Below are positions 12,872 to 17,387 of a stretch of 17,387 nt of DNA, in pieces. The stretch's first letter is position 1; every line of letters starts with the position of its first letter. The position numbers and the translations under genes were made by a program. The notes under the pieces were generated by a model. That model worked only from the letters and a program-made list of their open reading frames with translations. It had not been told where the DNA came from and searched no databases. The DNA comes from Anaerolineaceae bacterium UBA5224 (lineage in GTDB: Bacteria; Chloroflexota; Anaerolineae; Anaerolineales; Anaerolineaceae), in the NCBI GenBank assembly GCA_002409365.1, contig DHUW01000090.1, forward strand, positions 11,584-28,970, read 5' to 3'.

Positions 12872-15502
12872 ATGCAATTGATCATGACCCATGAGCAAGC
12901 GGATTTTGACGCCCTGGCTTCCATGCTTGGTGCGCATTTGCTCGTGCCTGAGGCTTATGCCTTGCTTCCCCGGCAGATCAATCGCAACGGACGCGAGTTT
13001 TTGGATAAGTACGGTCAGGAACTGAGGTTCTCCACGATCAAGGACCTGCCTAACCAGGATATCGACCAGGTTTTCCTGGTGGACACCCAATCACTGATCA
13101 CCTTACGCGGACTCACAGAACAAACAAAGGTCTGCGTCATTGATCATCACCCCCGCAAAAAACAATCCCATCCCGAGTGGGAGATGGTTTTGGAAACAAG
13201 CGGTGCTTGCTCTACCCTTCTGGTTGAAAAAATTCAAGATGCCAACCTGGATTTGAGCAACCTGGAAGCAACCACACTGCTCTTGGGCATCTATGAAGAC
13301 ACCGGCTCCCTTGGTTACAGCAACACCACCCCCCGGGACGCAAGAGCGGTCGCCTTTTTACTGGAGAAGGGCGCAGACCTGAATATCGTCTCCCGTTACC
13401 TCAACCCACCTCTATCAAACATACAACAGCAGTTATACGACCGCTTGCTAACCCATCTGGAAACACTCACAGTTGAGGGTTTAACCATCCTGGTTGCCAG
13501 CGCTGAAGCATTCGATCTGAATGATGAAATTTCTTCGGTGGCGCATAAGTTACGCGACTTTCTTGACCCGGATGGGCTTGTACTGGTGGTTTCTACCAGA
13601 CAGGGTGTGCGCCTGGTGGCCCGCTCAACGACCGATCACCTGGACGTCGGCCGCTTGGCACGGCATTTTAAAGGGGGCGGGCACAAACGCGCTTCCTCTG
13701 CATTGATTCGCCCCGAAGACCGACCTACATCTGCCAATACCCGCTTGTTAATGCAGCAGACAATAGAGGAAGTGCATCGTTATCTGCCTGTGGTGGTGAC
13801 CCCTGAAGTGAAAGTGCGCCAGATCATGTCCCCGGACCCGCTGGTGCTCAACCCGACCTTGACCGCCCAGGAAGCTGCCCGTCTGATGAACCGCTATGGT
13901 TATGAAGGCTACCCGGTGGTGAAGGACGGGAAAATCATCGGCTTGCTTACCCGACGCAACGTGGATCGTGCCCTCCAGCACAACCTGAACAAGTGCGTAG
14001 AAGACCTCATGGAAGCTGGCGAGATCCGTGTTTTTCCGGATGACTCCCTGGCGCGTCTCAAGGAGATCATGGCGAACACTGGTTGGGGACAGGTGCCGGT
14101 GGTAGACCCCGAAAGTGGCGATGTGGTAGGCATTGTGACACGTACAGACCTGATCAGTACTTTGAACGAAAACGGCAAACCCTTGCCGCAATCCGAGATG
14201 ATGGAAGCACTGGACAAAGCGCTCACCTCAGAACGAAAAACCCTGCTCATGGCTGTGGCAGAGCAAGCCACATTGCAGAAACTGCCGGCATATATCGTCG
14301 GCGGCTTCGTGCGGGATTTACTTTTAAAACGTCCCAGCCAGGATTTTGATATCGTCCTCGAAGGTGATGCCATCGAATTTGCCGATCACCTGGTGAGCAT
14401 CTATGGCGGTCGCGCCGTAGTACACCGACGATTCGGTACTGCAAAGTGGATCCTTTCTGAAAATCGTGACGAAATTCTACACAAATTAGGGATACCTGAT
14501 GCCAGTGAGGGTGCCATACCGGAGCACCTGGATCTGATCAGCGCCCGTACTGAGTTTTACGACCGCCCAGCTGCCCTGCCCGTGGTTGAGCGCAGCAGCA
14601 TCAAGATGGACCTGCACAGGCGTGACTTCACCATCAATACCCTGGCACTGCGATTGGATGGCGAATATCTTGGGCAATTATTCGACTTTTGGGGCGGATA
14701 CGATGATCTGATGCAGGGACAAATTCGTGTTCTGCATGCCCTCTCATTCGTGGATGACGCTACCCGAATGCTACGCGCAGTGCGCTTCGCTGAACGCTTT
14801 GGCTTCGAGATCGAAACCCGTACCCTCAGTTTGCTCAAAGCTAGCCTACCCCTGATCGATCAGCTTTCCGGAGCCCGTATCCAGCACGAACTTGACTTGA
14901 TCTTCCTGGAAGGAAAAGTCACTCAGATCATGCAGACCCTGCAAGACCTGGGCATTCTGGCTGCCATTCACCCAAAACTAAACTGGACCGATCTGCAGCA
15001 AAGGCGCGTGCAGTTGGCTGCAGAGCATGTCGATGACAACAGTTTAAACCTCAAAGACTTCCAAACTGCCCTCTGGATGCTCTGGCTGGAGGTTTATCCT
15101 GAGGAGACAATCACCGAAATCGGTAAACGCCTGCGGCTCACTGCGCACCTGGTCGAGTTGATAAGGAAGACTGCTCAATTGCGGGAGCTTTTGCCCGCTC
15201 TTGTGCAACTAAAACCCAGTCAGATCACCCAGACCGTGGCGACTTACCCCGAACTTGTCATCCGTACGGTCATCTTCTCAAACGAGAATCAGGCTCGGGT
15301 GCAGCCACTGCAGGATTACCTGGAAACTTTTCGGCGGATAAGAGCGTACACAACGGGTGAAGGTCTGAAAGCGCGTGGGTTACCGCCTTCACCGCTTTAT
15401 GACACCATCCTCTCAGAATTGAACGCTGCCTGGCTGGATGGCAGTATCAACAGTTACGATGAAGAAGTTGCGCTGCTGGAGCGCTTGCTGAAGACGGAAT
15501 GA
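12872..15502 (+). CDS. cca: DHH–CBS–CBS–tRNA nucleotidyltransferase fusion (CCA/A-adding enzyme)
   Basis: The 876-residue protein has an N-terminal DHH phosphoesterase domain: H7, D11, D13, then V-I-D-H-H-P (89-94), with DHHA1 motif F-K-G-G-G-H-K-R-A-S-S (266-276). Two CBS domains follow (about 313-370 and 376-432). A class II nucleotidyltransferase head has G-G-F-V-R-D (477-482), catalytic D-F-D (491-493) and R-R-D-F-T-I-N (583-589). A tail follows with T-R-M-L-R-A-V-R-F-A. The enzyme adds A, or CCA, to tRNA 3' ends. In Aquifex, a protein of this fused type is the A-adding half of a split system. ATG 12872 is chosen for GGAGGG (12858-12863); an in-frame TTG at 12842 is an alternative. The stop overlaps the GNAT start by four bases. 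The role of the DHH part is not established by sequence. Confidence 0.95.
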   Translation: MQLIMTHEQADFDALASMLGAHLLVPEAYALLPRQINRNGREFLDKYGQELRFSTIKDLPNQDIDQVFLVDTQSLITLRGLTEQTKVCVIDHHPRKKQSHPEWEMVLETSGACSTLLVEKIQDANLDLSNLEATTLLLGIYEDTGSLGYSNTTPRDARAVAFLLEKGADLNIVSRYLNPPLSNIQQQLYDRLLTHLETLTVEGLTILVASAEAFDLNDEISSVAHKLRDFLDPDGLVLVVSTRQGVRLVARSTTDHLDVGRLARHFKGGGHKRASSALIRPEDRPTSANTRLLMQQTIEEVHRYLPVVVTPEVKVRQIMSPDPLVLNPTLTAQEAARLMNRYGYEGYPVVKDGKIIGLLTRRNVDRALQHNLNKCVEDLMEAGEIRVFPDDSLARLKEIMANTGWGQVPVVDPESGDVVGIVTRTDLISTLNENGKPLPQSEMMEALDKALTSERKTLLMAVAEQATLQKLPAYIVGGFVRDLLLKRPSQDFDIVLEGDAIEFADHLVSIYGGRAVVHRRFGTAKWILSENRDEILHKLGIPDASEGAIPEHLDLISARTEFYDRPAALPVVERSSIKMDLHRRDFTINTLALRLDGEYLGQLFDFWGGYDDLMQGQIRVLHALSFVDDATRMLRAVRFAERFGFEIETRTLSLLKASLPLIDQLSGARIQHELDLIFLEGKVTQIMQTLQDLGILAAIHPKLNWTDLQQRRVQLAAEHVDDNSLNLKDFQTALWMLWLEVYPEETITEIGKRLRLTAHLVELIRKTAQLRELLPALVQLKPSQITQTVATYPELVIRTVIFSNENQARVQPLQDYLETFRRIRAYTTGEGLKARGLPPSPLYDTILSELNAAWLDGSINSYDEEVALLERLLKTE

Positions 15503-16044
15503 GCATACAGATCTTACCAGAATCGACTTATCAAATACCGGATGGAGACGTAGTTCGCATCCGACAGGCGCACGAAGATGACTTGCCTGGTATGGAGTGG
15601 GATGGCGAATACGCGCACTTTCGACGGCTATACAAACAGCATTTCCAAAACAGCCGCAGCGGCAATACCCTGATCTGGGTTGCCGAGAATGAAGAAGGCG
15701 AGATCGTCGGTCAGGTTTTTCTTTCACTTTTATCGAACCAGTCAGAACTGGCGGATGGCATTCACCGCGCTTACTTGTTTTCTTTCCGGCTCAAACCTGC
15801 CTATCGCAACCATGGATTGGGCGGACATATTCTTGAATTTATGGAGAGTTACCTCCTCAAGCGTGGATTCGACACCTTACGGATTAACGTTGCCCGTGAT
15901 AATCTCTTGGCAAGACGCATGTATGAGAGACATGGTTACAGAGTGGTAGGTCCCGAAGAGGGTCGCTGGCACTACCAGGATCAATATGGACATTGGCAAG
16001 CTGTCCATGAACCTGCCTGGCGAATGTTGAAGAAACTAAAATAA
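15499..16044 (+). CDS. GNAT-family N-acetyltransferase
   Basis: The 181-residue protein is a GNAT acetyltransferase with acetyl-CoA motif A, F-R-L-K-P-A-Y-R-N-H-G-L-G-G (96-109), and motif B N-V-A-R-D-N-L-L-A-R-R-M-Y-E-R-H-G-Y (130-147). The preceding strand V-G-Q-V-F-L-S-L is also typical. Its ATG overlaps the stop of the tRNA nucleotidyltransferase gene by four bases (ATGA), so translation is probably coupled and it is last of the three-gene operon. The acceptor may be a ribosomal protein, another protein or a small molecule; nothing in the sequence decides this. Confidence 0.92.
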   Translation: MSIQILPESTYQIPDGDVVRIRQAHEDDLPGMEWDGEYAHFRRLYKQHFQNSRSGNTLIWVAENEEGEIVGQVFLSLLSNQSELADGIHRAYLFSFRLKPAYRNHGLGGHILEFMESYLLKRGFDTLRINVARDNLLARRMYERHGYRVVGPEEGRWHYQDQYGHWQAVHEPAWRMLKKLK

Positions 16045-16068
16045 TCCCCCTTTAAGTTAGAAAAAAGC

Positions 16069-16638
16069 TTAATCCTCGTCGTCTTTAGGCATACTTTCAT
16101 TCAAAGTGGTGTCAAAAGAACTTTCTGCCGCTTCTTCCACAGATCTTTCTGCCGCTGTTTCCACAGAATTTTCGACTTCCGGTTCAGTTGTTTCCCTGGC
16201 AGCAAGTGTGTCCTTAACTATTTTGGAAAGCTCTTCATAGTCTTCGTCTTTAAGTTGACGGGGAATACCAAAAATGCGTGTGCCTTGTTTTGAATTGAGA
16301 TAGAGCCCTTCTTTGGTCTCTTCAGTGGCAATGACTGAGCCTAGCGGCACCCTGGTTTCCGGATAGTTGGGTTGGTTCTGAACGAACACACCATCTTCCA
16401 AAGTGAGGGTATAGTGCTCCCAGATATCGCTGCGCTGTCGGATTGAACGCACGGCAACCAGGACAAGCAGAATGGGAATTGCTATGATCGCCAGCCAGGG
16501 CGGTTTGCCAGTACCCCCAATGCTCTGGAGTGCAAAGATCACCACCAGGGCGATTACACCAGTGATTCCGTAGAGCAGAATAACACTGCGCTTCTGCTTG
16601 GCTAATTTATTAGGATCGAGAAAATAGGTTTTGGTCAT
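16069..16638 (-). CDS. Two-helix membrane protein with acidic repeat tail
   Basis: The 189-residue protein has two transmembrane helices (about 18-38 and 46-64) and a compact cytoplasmic domain (about 70-145). That domain reads like the PH-like YcxB-type fold (Y-T-L-T-L-E-D-G-V-F, then R-V-P-L-G-S-V-I). A Glu/Ser/Ala tail contains two near-identical eight-residue units (S-V-E-T-A-A-E-R and S-V-E-E-A-A-E-S). The ATG at 16638 has GGAGG (16643-16647) four bases upstream and a good promoter just beyond. It converges with the GNAT gene with 24 bases between stops. The function is unknown to me; the PH-like assignment is tentative. Confidence 0.82.
   Translation of the reverse strand: MTKTYFLDPNKLAKQKRSVILLYGITGVIALVVIFALQSIGGTGKPPWLAIIAIPILLVLVAVRSIRQRSDIWEHYTLTLEDGVFVQNQPNYPETRVPLGSVIATEETKEGLYLNSKQGTRIFGIPRQLKDEDYEELSKIVKDTLAARETTEPEVENSVETAAERSVEEAAESSFDTTLNESMPKDDED
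16121..16166. repeat. 24-bp tandem repeat, two copies
   Basis: Copies at 16121-16142 and 16145-16166 begin CTTTCTGCCGCT, end TTCCACAG and differ at two adjacent bases over 22 nt, with a 24-bp period. The period is a multiple of three, so copy-number change would keep the membrane-protein frame. It encodes the S-V-E-x-A-A-E units. Confidence 0.75.
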
Positions 16639-16653
16639 AATACCTCCGCGTCA

Positions 16654-16683
16654 ATTATACGTTGAACTGAGGCAATTTGTCAT
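16654..16683 (-). promoter_or_regulatory. Promoter of the two-helix membrane protein
   Basis: On the minus strand, ATGACA (16678-16683), an 18-base spacer and TATAAT (16654-16659). The predicted start near 16647 would place the GGAGG ribosome-binding site at the very 5' end of the mRNA. Confidence 0.55.
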
Positions 16684-16849
16684 TCTGGATCAGATAAAAA
16701 AGAATTACGGAGGTACGAGGCTTTCGAGATTGCACTGGCAGATCCCACGTCCTCAGCTAAGTTGGCGAGCAGCATAGTAGGTAGGTTGAGGTTCTCACGT
16801 TAAGACATAATTTAGCTCTTTGATTTAGGTGATAAAATGCCCAAAATCC
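16684..16849. other. Intergenic stretch with no identifiable gene
   Basis: The gap between the membrane protein promoter and the tRNA-Ser promoter holds no ORF with gene-like features, no strong hairpin with a T run and no recognisable repeat. The only open stretch is 31 codons on the minus strand, without a ribosome-binding site. Confidence 0.5.
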
Positions 16850-16880
16850 TTGCCAAAACCTTTAAAATCTCTGATATAAT
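16850..16880 (+). promoter_or_regulatory. Promoter of tRNA-Ser
   Basis: An extended -10, TGA-TATAAT (16872-16880), with a possible -35 TTGCCA (16850-16855) at a long 19-base spacing. The predicted start near 16887 is about six bases before the mature tRNA 5' end, a usual short leader for RNase P. Confidence 0.55.
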
Positions 16881-16892
16881 AGGCGCTCACGC

Positions 16893-16978
16893 GGAGAGGT
16901 CGCATAGTTGGCCTAGTGCGCTCGCTTGGAAAGCGAGTATACCTCACGGTATCGCGGGTTCGAATCCCGCCCTCTCCG
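16893..16978 (+). tRNA. tRNA-Ser: tRNA-Ser(GGA)
   Basis: A complete cloverleaf. Acceptor stem GGAGAGG (16893-16899) pairs with CCTCTCC (16971-16977), with discriminator G at 16978. The D-arm stem is GCAT/GTGC. The anticodon stem CTCGC (16921-16925)/GCGAG (16933-16937) carries loop TTGGAAA with anticodon GGA at 16928-16930, reading UCC and UCU. The long variable arm, with stem TACC/GGTA, and discriminator G are serine-tRNA hallmarks. The T-arm is GCGGG-TTCGAAT-CCCGC (16954-16970). The bases after 16978 are CCT, so CCA is not encoded and must be added after transcription. Confidence 0.97.
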
Positions 16979-16983
16979 CCTCG

Positions 16984-17011
16984 ACCACCTTTCCAGGTGG
17001 TTTTTATTTTT
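16984..17011 (+). terminator. Intrinsic terminator of tRNA-Ser
   Basis: ACCACCT (16984-16990) pairs with AGGTGGT (16995-17001) around TTCC, followed by a run of Ts interrupted by one A (17001-17011). It starts six bases after the tRNA. Confidence 0.9.
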
Positions 17012-17016
17012 AACAC

Positions 17017-17022
17017 TATAAT
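17017..17022 (+). promoter_or_regulatory. -10 element of the Imm5-like gene, leaderless layout
   Basis: A perfect TATAAT ends six bases before the ATG at 17029, with no Shine-Dalgarno between. It lies just after the tRNA terminator, so the gene can be expressed independently of the tRNA. No clear -35 is visible. Confidence 0.45.
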
Positions 17023-17028
17023 CATGCC

Positions 17029-17387
17029 ATGAAAAAGTACCGCAAGATGTTATCGAATTGGCAGGCTGACCCTATTCAGGATCTGATGCGGTTGATTGAG
17101 ACCCAGAGCAAAACCACCTTGGTGAACTGGGCTGTTGATTATGCTGAAATCCATTTTCTGCCCATCTATTACAGGCCTTACACTCTGGATAACAGACCTC
17201 AACTGGCACTGGATTATGCCCGCAAATGGCTGAACAAGGAGGTGAAACTCCCTGAAGTCAAAAAGTACATTATGGGTTGCCACCAGGCTGCAAACGATGC
17301 AGAAGGTAACCCGGCTGCCCAGGCAGCAGCCAGGGCAATTGGGCAGGCTGCTTCGAGCATTCACAGTGCTATGCATTCACTTGGTCT
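17029..17387 (+). CDS. Imm5-like putative immunity protein (3' end cut by window edge)
   Basis: 119 codons are visible before the window ends. The protein is helical and Ala-rich. Residues 53-68, L-D-N-R-P-Q-L-A-L-D-Y-A-R-K-W-L, match the D-x-R-P-x-x-A-x-x-x-x-R-x-W pattern I associate with the Imm5-type putative immunity family. A long Ala helix follows (A-A-Q-A-A-A-R-A-I-G-Q-A-A, 97-109), then I-H-S-A-M-H, also typical. Family members are predicted from comparative genomics to neutralise polymorphic toxins, though many occur without a toxin. The ATG at 17029 is the only reasonable start: an upstream ATG at 17024 meets a stop two codons later. No toxin gene is visible before it; anything after 17387 is unseen. 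Function is inferred from family only. Confidence 0.65.
   Translation, partial: MKKYRKMLSNWQADPIQDLMRLIETQSKTTLVNWAVDYAEIHFLPIYYRPYTLDNRPQLALDYARKWLNKEVKLPEVKKYIMGCHQAANDAEGNPAAQAAARAIGQAASSIHSAMHSLG

Noticed and set aside
13748..14191. A 147-codon minus-strand frame inside the CBS region of the cca fusion
   Set aside because: Shadow frame; the plus strand encodes two clear CBS domains here.
16680..16775. A 31-codon minus-strand ORF upstream of the two-helix membrane protein
   Set aside because: It has no ribosome-binding site and no recognisable similarity, and its end overlaps the promoter of the next gene. The length is easily due to chance.
16825..17025. A 66-codon minus-strand frame covering tRNA-Ser
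   Set aside because: Its G-G-I-R-T-R-D-T text is the translation of the antisense of tRNA-Ser, a common false protein call.
1..17387. CRISPR array, insertion sequence, prophage or complete toxin–antitoxin module
   Set aside because: I looked for regularly spaced repeats, transposase or integrase motifs and paired small genes, and found none apart from the partial Imm5-like gene at the right edge.

Overview
The window looks like chromosome from a bacterium of the Chloroflexota, most likely class Anaerolineae. This is inferred from gene content, not from a search. The clues are a one-chain DHH–CBS–CBS–tRNA nucleotidyltransferase, a class A beta-lactamase-like exported hydrolase with an N-terminal wall-binding-type region, and secreted proteins with Thr/Pro-rich linkers or tails. 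Most of the window is ordinary mid-GC housekeeping and envelope sequence, densely packed, with several overlapping gene pairs.

Layout. Positions 1-664 (-) hold an SRAP/YedK-family DNA-repair gene that is cut by the left edge. Positions 800-2810 (+) hold a conspicuously AT-rich pair: a secreted HExxH metallopeptidase whose signal peptide is split from the body by a frameshift in a T7 run, followed by a lipoprotein with a Thr/Pro-rich tail. Positions 2852-3679 (+) hold ribosomal protein L25/Ctc with a good promoter, a structured leader and a terminator. Positions 3728-5430 (-) are an overlapping operon: small membrane protein, tRNA m1A58 methyltransferase, NudL-type Nudix hydrolase. Positions 5552-6933 (+) are a GNAT-like protein and a TatD-family nuclease sharing one base. 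Positions 7013-7924 (-) are a class I polyphosphate kinase 2.

Positions 8118-11212 (-) form a four-gene operon: membrane-anchored alpha/beta hydrolase, membrane-anchored SH3b protein, PP2C phosphatase, and an OmpR-type response regulator without a neighbouring histidine kinase. Positions 11334-16044 (+) run divergently: beta-lactamase-like hydrolase, the DHH–CBS–nucleotidyltransferase fusion, and a GNAT acetyltransferase. Positions 16069-16638 (-) hold a two-helix membrane protein. Positions 16850-17011 are a complete tRNA-Ser(GGA) unit with promoter and terminator. From 17029 an Imm5-like putative immunity gene runs off the right edge.

How the parts relate. Several genes concern tRNA maturation: trmI, the CCA/A-adding enzyme, and a tRNA-Ser that lacks an encoded CCA. 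The PP2C/SH3b/response-regulator operon looks like envelope or stress signalling. I saw no CRISPR array, insertion sequence, prophage or complete defence island. The points most worth a second look are the T TTT TTA slippery-type frameshift in the AT-rich peptidase, the structured rplY leader, three genes whose -10 element lies 6-7 nt before the ATG (leaderless architecture), and the tRNA-Ser/Imm5 junction at the right edge.
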